This document shows positions 10,713 to 20,939 of a stretch of DNA of 31,506 nucleotides, in pieces. Under the pieces are notes generated by a model. The model saw only the letters and a list, made by a program, of their open reading frames with translations. It made no database searches and was not told where the DNA came from. The stretch is taken from assembly GCA_003427395.1 (NCBI GenBank), contig BFEA01000336.1, forward strand, positions 1,055,463 through 1,086,968, given 5' to 3'. A program made the position numbers and the translations under genes. How positions within the stretch are numbered: the stretch's first letter is position 1; every line of letters begins with the position of its first letter. Origin of the DNA: Chara braunii (taxonomy: Eukaryota > Streptophyta > Charophyceae > Charales > Characeae).

Positions 10713-11145
10713 ATCTAACAACTGCCTACCTCTACTAGCTAGGTGTAACCCCCTCATTTCTGTGGGGTTGTCTTCTTTGTCTCAGCCGCCGTTGCATTCG
10801 TCACCTTCGTGGTTACTCTCCCTCCCTTGCGATACTTCAACGCGATAGTCCTCCCCGTGGTTGTCGGAGGTTGGATAAGAAGTGGGATGTCGGGAAGTCC
10901 GGGGAAATGAATCTGCCCCAGTTCTAACGATTATTTCAACAAGTTTTTGTATGAGAACGGAGGAAAAGGAATAAACCAAAAAAAAAAAACATAAAAAAAA
11001 TCTAAAAATTTATAAAGGAAAGAAAAAAAACAATAAAGAAATTTGAATAAGACAAAAAAGCGAAATCTAACTACCTAACTGCCTCATCATGCCAAGTGTC
11101 ATGCCTCTGCTTCATTCGACTAACTCTAACTAATTCTAATACCGA

Positions 11146-11178
11146 GGTCGCGGGTTCGAGTCCCGGCCTACCGAAGGC
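11146..11178 (+). other. tRNA 3'-half-like block (B box) in repeat copy 2
   Basis: GAGGTCGCGGGTTCGAGTCC and the following CGGCCTACCGA form a T-arm with loop TTCGAGT and a four-base-pair stem, matching a B box exactly (GGTTCGAGTCC). As in copy 1, no 5' tRNA half or A box is seen at the right distance. Confidence 0.5.
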
Positions 11179-11230
11179 GGGGTACCAAAAAGGTCAGTGT
11201 GAGCTCCTTATCAAAAGGAGCTATTTTGAG

Positions 11231-11298
11231 GGTGGATGGATTCGATCCCCAGAACCTCCGATCTGCAATCCGCACCAAAACCTACTGAGCTAAATCCT
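11231..11298 (-). other. tRNA-Cys-like Pol III promoter relic, copy 2
   Basis: This is the counterpart of the block at 572-640. The minus strand again shows A box TAGCTCAGTAGG, loop TTGCAGA with anticodon GCA, and B box GGATCGAATCC at tRNA-like spacing. The boxes and anticodon loop are unchanged between copies while the flanking bases differ. Confidence 0.6.
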
Positions 11299-12026
11299 AC
11301 TTCGGTTACAAAATGAGCTGCTCTGATATATATAGAGTAGTCACGGTAGGGTTTGGTCCGCCTTATGGCCCAAGCCCTATTCTAAGTTTGTATGTGTACT
11401 TGTCAGCCTGCGTGGCTGTCTGAGTGCTCGTCGGCTTGAGTGTGTGTGTGTCCCTCAAGGCACTAGGTTGATCGGAAGGCAGGAAGGCCGGTACTTACCT
11501 GTAGCTGTGACATTGAGGGTCACGATGAGAAAACACTCAAGCGGCGGGGTAGGAGGTCCTCGACACTTAAGAACCGTGGAAACACTCAAGTGGCAGTCAG
11601 GCTGGTACCACGCAAGTAGAGGTAGATGTGCCGGGTAGTCAAGGATGAGTCGAAGAAGACAAAAGTTGGCATTCTTAGATGCCTTGTACCGGTAGGTAGA
11701 CAGGTACCAGGCCAAGTCTCTGTGTGTGTCGTAGATCTTCTCGACACAGCATTAACCCAATCAACCCCTCGACCTTTTCGGTCAGAGGGTATTTCTATTA
11801 ATCCTAACCATCACAGTGCGCGTCATAACAACGCGTGTGCATATTCTCGAAATTTTCTCACTGATTCGCACCGGTCTCAATGGTTGAGTAAATTGTTTTC
11901 AAAGTGTCGCGCGAAACGCGCACACCCTTTTCATCCCAAACCGGATCCGTCATGGAAGTCGACGCCGTCATCGTGTTGAATGCAAAAGCATGGCCAAATA
12001 CCTTTGTAAGGGTATTTGGTCTGACA

Positions 12027-13458
12027 CCTCGTTGTGGGGATGGCCGCATCGCATAGTGCAACGGAGGTTTGGTGGGAGTTACGAGGGGAGGTGGAGTCCT
12101 ATCACGGCCCATTACTCAACTGCCTTCGATTCTTTGCAGCATGGTGCATGACTGCTTTAATCCTTGTTAGCCCGTGTGTATCGTGTCTTTTCTTTTCGTG
12201 AAAAATTGTGGGTGTCGTCGGCACCTTGAGTGTGGATTTGCAACCAACATGTCTCGTTTCTCCAGGGGATGTCGTGCAACAATCGGCAATTGCTTTGTTT
12301 TCGTCATCCATCATCATGACAACTACCCGTGTAAGCGGTTTGATTATCTTGTGTTTGCTTGTCCTTATCAGAGTCCCGACTTTTTACCCTCGCACTGCTT
12401 CTTGGAGATGCAGAGTTTCGGTTTCGAGTTTGTTATAACAAGGTTGGAGCTGTTGCAGTTGGGATCTTGATTTTTCAAGTGAGTGAATGGAAGTTCATCT
12501 TGTTTTTCAATTTTATCAGAGTTATTGTGTCTCTAATGAGTTTATATTCCCTTAAACTCCCCCTTTTTTTTGTTTTCATGCTCTACTTTTGCAATTTTTT
12601 CTGCTTTTTCCCCATGCTTTTGGCAATTTCATAGAATTCCTTGTTCTGTTTACTTTCTTCTTCTCTGTGGTGCACATCTTCGATTGCCTTTCCAGTAATC
12701 TGAAGTATCATCTGGATGCTACACTCCATGTTTGAACTACTTGCCACCCTGATTTCCTCGTTGCCCAGACAATTTATGCGCATGTTTTCCTCGTGGACCA
12801 ATCACATCCAACCTAATTAGGAGTGACCATGTTGATTCTTCGTGGTAATCCAAAAATCACTTAGTTGGGGTCGTTTTTATTGCATGACATTTTGACGCAA
12901 CATGCTGCGACACGGTCGGGGAGGTACGACGCGTAAAATAAGAAACACACACATTGGGGTTTCCCCATAGTTGTCGTCGAAGGGGTCTGACTATCGTTCA
13001 TCATGTTGTTGTCCCTGCATGCTCCCCCGACTTCCTTTCTGAGTATTTGTTTCCTATTGATTACAGGTCAATCAACTTATCACACATTATGGAGTGGACT
13101 TGGTTTGTTTACCTGTGGATTCTGAAACGGGCATTAGGTTGATGGTATGTTCTTACCATGGTTCGTTGTGTGCCTGTGGTAGGTGCCTTCGTCTTTCAAC
13201 AACGGATGGTACTCGGATTTGCTCGGAGACGGCATGAAGTGGCTGGATTCATTCCCATCCCCTCCCTGCCCTGCCCAAGTGTTGATTTCCATAGCCCCGA
13301 GTAAAGTCCTAGAATTTGTAAGGTTACGTTCAATGAATGTTCCTCCGCCTTCCCCTCCCCTTATCACTGTACTCGCCTTCAATGTCTAGATTGACCTGTT
13401 GTAGACCACTTCCCATGAAACAACGTTCTCCAAGCGTCTGGTTACTTAGCCCCATGAC
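12027..13458. other. Decayed sequence upstream of the plus-strand element
   Basis: Several short plus-strand frames occur (12174-12470, 12359-12634, 12954-13142, 13183-13389), with coding-like fragments such as SSFNNGWYSDLLGDGMKWL. Frequent stops separate them. The frame at 13183-13389 is in phase with the next ORF at 13459, so this may be a broken 5' part of the same element. No domain is recognised. Confidence 0.35.
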
Positions 13459-14184
13459 GTGAAACAGGAGGATGGCCTTGTTGACCTATATATTCGGGAC
13501 GATCTCACCATGAAGGAGAAGGTCCTCGTCAATCTTTGGCGTGCTGACTCGAATTTCCATGCTAATCTTGTTTGTAGGGACCTCATGGTAGAAGTAGGTT
13601 TGGATGGATCTGACGATGAGGAGGATGAGGACGATCCTCTCCCCCTAACAGAGGCGGAAAAGAACTTCCACAGAATGATCGTAGCAGAGAATAGGAGGCA
13701 GAAAGCGAAGGCATTTGCTTCCAACCATAGGGTGAGAGTGAATAAATACACTCGGAATGCATTCCTTCCTACAGTCCCCCCGAGGTGGGTCGAAGCTCAG
13801 TCGAGGGGTGTAGAGGACATGTTATCGGATCTTGACACTTTCAACGATGTTTCATCTATCAGTTCTAATGCATATCGATTCTTGGTGTCTCTTGGGGAGG
13901 AGGGGAGGACGAAGTGCAATTAGAAAGCACTCACGGAGGACATAGAATTATTCAAGGGGGACTACCCCCTGGCCACAAACGCCATGAACCTTCCGGTGGT
14001 TGGTGATTTTGACCCCACCAAGTGCACAATCACTCCTTCGAGCCTAGCCATTAGGGGATTTTTGGGTCCTAGGGTCCAGTCCGCTATGGCTGAGCTTAAG
14101 CGGATCTGGAATGTCGCCTGTCCTTATCTCAAATGTAAGTGTGTACAAATGGACAAGGGGGATTGCGGGAAGAATATTACGTAG
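13459..14184 (+). pseudogene. Broken ORF of unknown function, first part of a plus-strand mobile element
   Basis: One frame runs from the ATG at 13459 and is cut by an in-frame TAG at 13921-13923 and ended by TAG at 14182-14184. It stays open for about 50 further codons in the same frame to a TGA near 14347, still with coding character (for example MSDHQYLYSQAPTMRALTRA). The protein has an acidic stretch near residues 50-60 (DGSDDEEDEDD) and a basic stretch near residue 90. I do not recognise a domain. Its position before a reverse-transcriptase-like frame on the same strand suggests it is the first ORF, or the N-terminal part, of a retroelement. The two TAG codons could be decayed CAG (Gln). 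Confidence 0.45.
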
Positions 14185-14291
14185 TTTAACCATGTACTTT
14201 GGTACTTGATGTCCGATCACCAGTATCTATATTCCCAGGCCCCTACCATGAGAGCCCTTACGAGAGCATTTAGGAACCTCGTTGAGATGAC

Positions 14292-14675
14292 GTGGCGTGC
14301 CGCCATACTCGCTTCCGTTGTCCTTTCGCACATGAGGGGATCATGGTCAGTATGACATTTAGTGTCATCCTCGACCCCACGAGAAAGTCAGAGAACATCC
14401 TCTATGATCTAGCAATCATGTTGCACAAATTCCCAAAGACCATGGCCAAGCTCATCCTTCCATCTCGTTACCTCCAGGCCCCAAATGAAAGAAAGAGGAA
14501 GGTGGACCAGGCGTCCGGATCTACTACAAAGAAGGCAAGGAATGGGCAGCAGACCACATTGACCTTTTACGTGGTGCCTGCAATTCAGGACCTACTCACC
14601 ACTCCAGCGCGGACACCGTCTGAAAGTTGTGTTGAGGGCACCCCCCCCAAGCTGTGTGATCACTACCCAAAATGA
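14292..14675 (+). pseudogene. Broken ORF of unknown function, second part of the same element
   Basis: The reading frame changes here relative to 13459-14184. Residues 1-60 include MTFSVILDPTRKSENILYDL and a Leu-rich stretch, followed by a basic, Lys- and Arg-rich segment (ERKRKVDQASGSTTKKARNG) that resembles a nuclear-localisation or nucleic-acid-binding tail. A run of eight C near 14641-14648 is a likely frameshift point: another frame then continues with coding-like Ser-, Lys- and Arg-rich sequence to a TAA at 14758-14760. Only 17 bases lie between that stop and the next frame's start at 14778, and a TTCTTCTATGCAG acceptor-like motif lies there. Function unknown. Confidence 0.4.
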
Positions 14676-14777
14676 GGCCCAAGCATCGACATCCAGCAGG
14701 GTAGTAAGGAAGAGTCCTAGAGGAAGGGATGCGACAAAGACAAACTTGTTTGCGAACTAAGTTGGGATTGTTCTTCT

Positions 14778-15906
14778 ATGCAGGAATATAAGGGTGTCGT
14801 GACTCGCGACCCCGTCGGGAGGAAGAAATGGCAGAAAACCCCGTCAACGGACATGTTTTTTTTTGTACATATCACCTATACAAGTCGAATTATGAAGAAT
14901 GTTCGTTTCCGGGTATTCCTTGAGGAGGTTGTTGAGTCGTTCTTTCCAATAGATGCTAGGAAACTTTTGGCTTTGGTGGTAATTGGATGGACTTATCTGA
15001 GCACTTTGGAATCGGTTGTGTATAAGCCCTCCGCTGTTTTTCGCAACTTTGTATTGGATCAATGGTTGGATTCTTGCTCGGCGATGGAAAAATATTTTTA
15101 TTGTTCAAAGAGGTTCTCGTCATTCTATCACCCTTGCGCTTTAGATACCTTTCTCATCCCCCTCCACCCACATCCTCTTTCTCGACCCGTCAATTGTAGC
15201 CCTCCCGAAATTGGAGAGCTTGCTGTTGCAGGGTTTGAATCACATCCCTACATAGCTGCGTATCCCGAGTATCGAGTTACATGAGTTTCTGAAGACACTG
15301 AGGGAGGTTGTGAAATTTCTTCCCAATCTCATGGGATGATTTCCAAAACCTTGTCGTTTGTCACAAACGAACTTAGGAAGCAATTGGATTTTTCTATCAT
15401 TAAGAAGCACAAAGACCCTCCATGTGCCCTTGATGATTATGCTGTCTGCAATGAGATTTCCTTCCTCTCGAAACGTGTGTTCATTGCAGGGACTGACAAG
15501 TCTGCAAACACCCCCTCGTTTGTTTGCATTCACCTAATTCGGAAGCTAGCACTTAATCGACTCAGTAGTGTCGATTTTGAGGTAATCAATTCTCTCCCAT
15601 GTGACATCCTGGATGAAGTTGGTCGTTCTTTGACAATCCTACTACCCAATGTCCCATTGGGCCCAAGGAAGATCCCACATATTATGACTTTGTATAAGTA
15701 TTACAAGCTTGCATTCCGGTGCCTCACGGATGCGTCCTTTACGTTCCTGACCTCGACTGCCTGATTCGGTTCTGAAATGCCTTACCCCAATTGTCATGGC
15801 ACGATGCAAGGAAGTTACTAACGGACTCAAATGGTTCCACAGTGTGGACACTACTAACTGGTGGTTCATTGATTCGGTAGGATTATTGCTACAACTTATC
15901 AGATAA
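14778..15906 (+). pseudogene. Probable reverse-transcriptase fragment of a retroelement, disrupted
   Basis: A single frame (14778-15764) is interrupted by TGA at 15282-15284. A shift near 15757 moves coding character into the next frame up to TAA at 15904-15906. The end carries GTDKSANTPSFVC, then IPHIMTLYKYYKLAFRCLTD, then NWWFIDSV. These resemble, from memory, an N-terminal reverse-transcriptase region found in retroelements of charophytes and mosses (ADK-N...V, then a P.....YK.HK...R.LT..S block, then W.IDS). The catalytic YxDD-type box is not present, so the element is cut off at its 3' side, right before the hAT element. The assignment rests on pattern memory, and an unrelated repeat protein remains possible. 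Confidence 0.4.
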
Positions 15907-16441
15907 AGTGTGTTGGAGTTCCGGAGATGCATGGGATGTGTAGATAGGGTCCTTAACAACCCACACATTTTTTTTTTCCTGTCAGGGTGGACATCTCCTA
16001 AACCATCCGAGTCGTCAAAGTATGCGATCCCTTTCCCGCATCGACTATGCGGGTGTTTGAGGTGTTTTGTGTGTATGATTGCAATGCTGCCCCGACCAAT
16101 AAGGTTGTTGTGGTAGCTAACAGGTATCTTGTCTGAGGCAGGTAACAACATGGTACATGGTCGAGTGGCCCCGGTGTAATCTGCCCCTTCTCCATATCTG
16201 CTCTGGCGTGGTCGGGAAGGTCAAGTGGTATACCACCCTCCCCCTCCTCATTGGCACCGCCTCCTCCCTCGACAGGCTCCGACGGAACGTTGTGCGCCAC
16301 CGGTGAAGGATCCCGCAACACTAACGCCAAAGACATATCGCCTCCGACCTCCTCCGGGTCATCAGCCTACAGGTCCATGTCGTCATTCCCAATGGGGCCG
16401 TGTGACGATCGACCTGGACCGGCACTAGGCGACATTGAAAG
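15907..16441. other. Junction between the RT-like element and the hAT pseudogene
   Basis: The left part is AT-leaning with a T run at 15968-15976. From about 16140 the sequence becomes GC-rich like the hAT gene. On the minus strand, in phase with the hAT tail, a frame with coding character (acidic, Gly- and Pro-rich) continues through TGA 16442-16444 and TAG 16367-16369 to about 16140. No clear hAT terminal inverted repeat or 8-bp target duplication was found here. Confidence 0.45.
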
Positions 16442-19400
16442 TCACCCTGCAGTATCCGCCCCATCATCGGCCTCCGCACTGGGTCCACGGTCTCCGTCCC
16501 GATGCTCGCCAAAATCGCCCTCCGTACGAACTGCCTTCTCAGGCACTGCATGATCAGGCTCCAACGTGCCCGCCACACAAAATCCAAGTACGATGTCGGA
16601 CATGGTCGGATCTCCATGCTCTGCCACGGCCGGATCTCCATGCTCCGTCACGGCCGGATCAACATGCTCCTCAGTCTCTACAGGGTCATGTGCGAATGGA
16701 TGCGGGACTGTGGGATCACGATGCTCCACCCCGCTCGGATCAGGTACTGCAGCACCGGTCTCCAAGTCCCAAGTACGCTGCCGCTCTGCCAGGTTCGCGT
16801 CTCTACCTGCCCACTCTCTCTACAATAGCTCCAATCGCTGCTCCTCTCGATCCAAGCGGGCATGGAGCTCCTCCGTCGACTCCGGTACACCACCCTCCGT
16901 AGGACGATACTCGATGTCATCCCCCACTGTCTCTCCCCCGTGGCCCTAGAACACCGCTGCCAGAAAGTCCGTGTTCGAGTTTATGAAAGTTACTTGTGCA
17001 TAACTCCGTCTGCTCCCTGTCCCCTCGAGGTACCGAGGCGGGTGTGTGCTGGCTCGACATATGCGCATCTGCTCTAATGTAGTCCAGGTGGTCTGACACC
17101 TCGCGTCTAGCACCCGTGGACGAGTTGGCCAGCGTCTGCAACCACACTGATCTCCTAAAACCCTCGATGGCGGACTATCCGTAGCGGGGAAGGAATTGTC
17201 CTCGCTCTTCCGAATGAAGGTGCATTGTGACTGAAAACCGTCTGGTCCTCCACCGCATGTGTAGTAGAGTCTCTCGGCACTCTTATCTACACCAACTGAC
17301 AAATCCTCAACGCCGTCCGTGTCCGACTGCTGCTCCAATGCCTGCGCCGGCTGTGCTGGCGGTGGAGGCGTATAGTCGTAAGGATGCAGTGTCTTGGCTC
17401 TGGCACTGAAAACCTCACCAACTCCCGCCGGACGACAAGAACCCTGTTGTTGGAATCGACGAAGTTGTGCACCGATCTCGTATGCAGGCACTGCCGACTG
17501 AGGTCGGGCTCCCCACTCCTCTGGCTCAGGCTCCTCCTCCTCGTCCTCGTCGTCAACCACGACGTGTGTATACTCCTCAGGGTGCGCCTCAGCCAGGGTC
17601 GCCATGTGGCCCCACGGAAGAACGTACCCCCCACTCCACTCGCTACATCCAAGTAGTTTGAGGTTGGTAGCAATCTCAACTAACTGCACGACCTTCCTGA
17701 ACTTGAGCTTGTTGTGCTTGGCCGTGTGGATGCGCTCATGCTCTGCCCAATTCCTCTCAGCAGGAGAGGCGGACGTCCACATGTGCATCATACGGCCAGC
17801 GATCTCCTGCAAGTCCGAGAAGCATGCGTCGTGCTCCACCCACCATGACGCGCACCTGCTCGTCTCCTTGTCCCCTACACAGGCCTCCGCGTTGGCATCC
17901 CTCGTCACCCTGTCTGTTGTGTAGCCGAGCCTGGCGTGGAAGGATTGCATCTGCTCACGCACTCGCAAGTATGTATCCCCCGCCGGATCACTGTCTGTCT
18001 GCACTAACAGAAACGAGTCGCACTCGATAACGACCTCGAGGTCCGCTGCTGTCCTGTGGACGGACTCGTAGTAACGGAGAGACGGCTTGCGGGGATTGAG
18101 CAGGTGCGCCGCAGCGTGCGCATGCTCAAGCATATGCATGGTGCGGATCTGCACCACCTCCACGCACGGCCCCCGCATGTCATCTGGGACGTCAGCAACA
18201 GCCACCTGCCGCACCAACTCCTGCGACAATGAGTAAATCATGGACATGATCATGCCGCCTCTGTCCAATCTCCTCAACGGCTGGTGGACAGGGGTCATGA
18301 CAGTAACAGCATGCTGAACGTTGCGCCAGAAATTGGCGCACCGGATGACCTGCCGAGCCCAGAGAGCTTGTCTACGCTTCGACGACTCCCATGGGATGAT
18401 GTGCCACTCGTCGTCATGAAGCATGCCCTCCAAGGCGTTACGCCTGGCGAGCAAACACACAAACATAAAAAAATGGACGCGAATCCCGTCTCCACGGGGT
18501 GCAAAAGCGTGCGGCGACGACTCTCCATCCTGAAAAGGTGATACGCCGCGGCGTGCAATTTAATGAATCGCACCAACGCCCGAGCTCTAACAATGGTGTC
18601 CGTAACCCAAGGAACCCCTGTGTCGATGTCAGACAACATCAAGTTTGCCACGTGGGTGGCACAGGGGAGCCAAGTGATACGGCGGATCTGCGGATCGAGG
18701 TCCTTTGTAAGGAGCTTTGCGGCGGACGTATAGTTCGACGCAGAGTCCGTGCAAATGGCCAACACGTCCTTCGGAGGGAAAGACCGGAAATGGCCTTCCA
18801 CCTCCTCAAGACGATCCGTGCCGTCTCGGGCACTGAACCGTCTCGCTGGACGGTGGCGTACATGAGGGCGCCGCGCTTGGCGGCCGCGAGGAAGTTGACG
18901 ATAGGCCTCGTGTCTCGCAATTGCCTACCGTCCAACAAAATGGTGGCCCCCACCGACTCGAACAAACCACGGACCTCCCTCAACACGGCGGCAACCTTTC
19001 CCCGCTGGTCATCAATACCAACCCCAATGTCATTGAAGGACGGATAGATAGGCCGCACTCCGCGAAGCATGGCGGCCAACGCCTTCTTGTGCCTATACCA
19101 TAACTGCCTCCTAAAAGCAGCAAAGGGTATACCGGCATCGTAGGCCCACTGCAAAAAGGAGTCCCTGAATGCGGCTTGCCCATCTGGATCGTACACCTCA
19201 TCCAAAGTGGATTGCCGCTGTCTCTTGCGCGCCTGCGACATGCCCTCAGCTCCACTGTCCACCGGCCTCTTCCCCGCTCGGCCCAATGCGTCCCCCTCGT
19301 GATGGTGAGCGGCACTGCTCCCTCGCGCAGTCATGACCACCACCTCCCCCTCCAAATCCGGTGTTGTGCTTGTCCCTCCACCCACCTCCATACCCCCAGC

Positions 19401-19839
19401 TCGCCTGGCCTCCTCATCCAGGAACTCCTGTACCTCATCCACAGGATCGCGCTCCTGTGCTCGCGACTGTGACGCACCCGTCCTCCCCCTGCCACTGCCT
19501 CGTTGGACGTCCACTGCTCATCTATCCGCGATATCGTGCTCCCTCATGTAAGCCACGATACCACGATGATGTCGCTGATCGAACTCGTAGTCCGTGTGGT
19601 TCCAAATGTCTACAAACACGTCCATCGTCGCCGCCACGCACCTTTTCAACTGCGTGAAGTGGCGCTGTGCCTTAAACAAATTCCCCTGCCAGACATGCAT
19701 GCCTCTTCTCCCATATTCCCAACCTCTGACCCTGCGTCACATGACGCCACACTCTCGACTTCCTGCGCAGCTCGTTCATCTTCACATCGCTCGCAGGAAC
19801 AAAGTCAGTGCCCCCCGAACCGCCCGCACCACCCGTCAT
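16442..19839 (-). pseudogene. hAT-family transposase (BED-like / DUF659 / hAT dimerisation), multiply disrupted
   Basis: This is a cut-and-paste DNA transposase acting on its own terminal repeats in the nucleus. I place the start at the ATG 19839-19837, because a Gly-rich leader and a degenerate BED-type zinc finger (HACLAGEF...FKAQRHFTQLKRC) follow it. Next come an in-frame TGA at 19518-19520, a basic stretch (KRQRQS), the DUF659 region with LLDGRQLRDTRPIVNF (first Asp near 18931), CTDSASNY (Asp near 18746) and W.PCATHVANLML (18670-18640). The C-terminal part (18466-16946) has the AHLLNP motif and the dimerisation block ASPAERNW...HNKL (about 17842-17686), then an acidic DEDEEEEPEPEE stretch. 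Frame changes fall near 19680, 18830 and 18470. TAG codons cut the tail at 16946 and 16820. Domain identity is clear; activity is unlikely unless the breaks are assembly errors. Confidence 0.9.
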
Positions 19840-19864
19840 TTTAAACGTTAACGTCCGTCAACTG

Positions 19865-19895
<31 letters not shown>

Positions 19896-20176
19896 ACAAC
19901 AACCTTGACGCAACTGATGAAATCGCGCCTCGAGATCCGATATGTCCCGCCTCCGCAGCAGGCCCGAGGCGGTCGTCCCTGCAGAACGCGGTCGAGTCCC
20001 TTGCCGCGCGGGCGAGACTGACATCACGCGTCCGCAGACGCGTCCGCGGACATGGCTTCGGGGACATGAACGTGGCCACGTCCTGGTTGCACCGTCGTCG
20101 ACGATCACTCGTGCCGCCGATTGCGCCCGTGCGTGAGAGTGTGTGATTGATTGGTTGATCGATTCATTGCCTGATC
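19840..20176. other. GC-rich leader of the hAT element
   Basis: CG-rich, with no supported gene. It lies upstream of the hAT start (minus strand) and may include its promoter and terminal repeat, but I could not pick out a terminal inverted repeat. Confidence 0.4.
19865..19896. repeat. C21-A11 homopolymer block
   Basis: Twenty-one C followed by eleven A. On the hAT strand this is T11-G21 shortly before the start codon. Such tracts are error-prone in sequencing. Confidence 0.95.
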
Positions 20177-20200
20177 TGTGTGTGTGTGTGTGTGTGTGTG
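20177..20200. repeat. (TG)n microsatellite before the gap
   Basis: About twelve TG units, ending 18 bases before the run of N. Confidence 0.95.
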
Positions 20201-20218
20201 CCAAGCGCACACGCGCAG

Positions 20219-20448
20219 NNNNNNNNNNNNNNNNNNNNNNNNNNNNNNNNNNNNNNNNNNNNNNNNNNNNNNNNNNNNNNNNNNNNNNNNNNNNNNNNNN
20301 NNNNNNNNNNNNNNNNNNNNNNNNNNNNNNNNNNNNNNNNNNNNNNNNNNNNNNNNNNNNNNNNNNNNNNNNNNNNNNNNNNNNNNNNNNNNNNNNNNNN
20401 NNNNNNNNNNNNNNNNNNNNNNNNNNNNNNNNNNNNNNNNNNNNNNNN
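20219..20448. other. Assembly gap (230 N)
   Basis: A run of 230 N lies between a TG run and a GTGC run. The true sequence is probably simple repeat and its length is unknown. Confidence 0.99.
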
Positions 20449-20461
20449 GTGCGTGCATGTG

Positions 20462-20533
<72 letters not shown>
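20449..20533. repeat. (GTGC)n microsatellite
   Basis: About 21 GTGC units with one GTGCAT variation near the left end. Long minus-strand Arg-Thr-His and plus-strand Cys-Val-Arg-Ala frames across it are repeat translations. Confidence 0.95.
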
Positions 20534-20704
20534 TTCGAAAACAAAAGACAAAACCATAAAGGCTTAGGATCCAACACCATAATAAGAGACTACCTTCATG
20601 ATTCGCTTGCTTGCTTGCGTTCGAAAACAAAAGACAAAACCATAAAGACTTAGGATCCAACACCATAATAAGAGACTACCTTCACGATTCGCTTGCTTGC
20701 TCGC
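20533..20704. repeat. Two tandem copies of an 86-bp unit
   Basis: The unit starts GTTCGAAAACAAAAGACAAA and ends in a GCTTGCTTGC-type tail. Copies lie at 20533-20618 and 20619-20704 with only a few differences (GGCTTAG versus GACTTAG, CATG versus CACG). The second copy runs into a CTCG run. The near identity suggests a recent duplication, or part of a longer array hidden in the gap. Confidence 0.9.
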
Positions 20705-20735
20705 TCGCTCGCTCGCTCAATCACAATCCAACAAT

Positions 20736-20738
<3 letters not shown>

Positions 20739-20792
<54 letters not shown>
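20739..20792. repeat. (TC)n microsatellite
   Basis: About 27 uninterrupted TC units. A second, shorter TC/CA block lies at about 20897-20935, just outside the left arm of the long inverted repeat. Confidence 0.95.
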
Positions 20793-20794
<2 letters not shown>

Positions 20795-20939
20795 ATCGGT
20801 ACGCCTCGCGCGGTTTCGATTCCGCCTGCGCTGTTCGGATCCCGGCCGCGTGGTTAGGATCCCGACCGTGCAGATGTCGTACAAAGGAAGCGCGACTCTC
20901 TCTCTCTCTCTCTCTCCCCCCACACACACACACACGATA

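Larger units (their letters stand above)
10617..12026. repeat. 1.4 kb dispersed repeat, copy 2
   Basis: This is the second, full-looking copy of the repeat at 1-1348, in the same orientation. It starts in an A run, has an expanded AAAT run (about 10660-10712), and ends at GGTCTGACA, where similarity to copy 1 stops. Near the right end CCAAATACC and GGTATTTGG face each other (about 11993-12020). The corresponding place in copy 1 holds the palindrome ATACCCTT-GT-AAGGGTAT, so a small terminal hairpin is kept although the sequence differs. On the minus strand the end reads TGTCAGACC, a common LTR-type start, but no matching TG start was found at the other end. Confidence 0.85.

Noticed and set aside
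1-12026. The two 1.3-1.4 kb direct repeats as the LTR pair of one retrotransposon
   Set aside because: The 9.3 kb between them holds no gag, pol or primer-binding site that I can see, and the left end of neither copy shows a TG start. Two separate insertions are simpler.
16225-19844. Many plus-strand ORFs of 60-180 codons opposite the hAT gene
   Set aside because: They are antisense shadows of GC-rich coding sequence; only the minus strand shows hAT motifs.
19848-20666. Long Arg-Thr-His and Cys-Val-Arg-Ala frames across the gap
   Set aside because: They translate (GTGC)n and TG runs and bridge 230 N.
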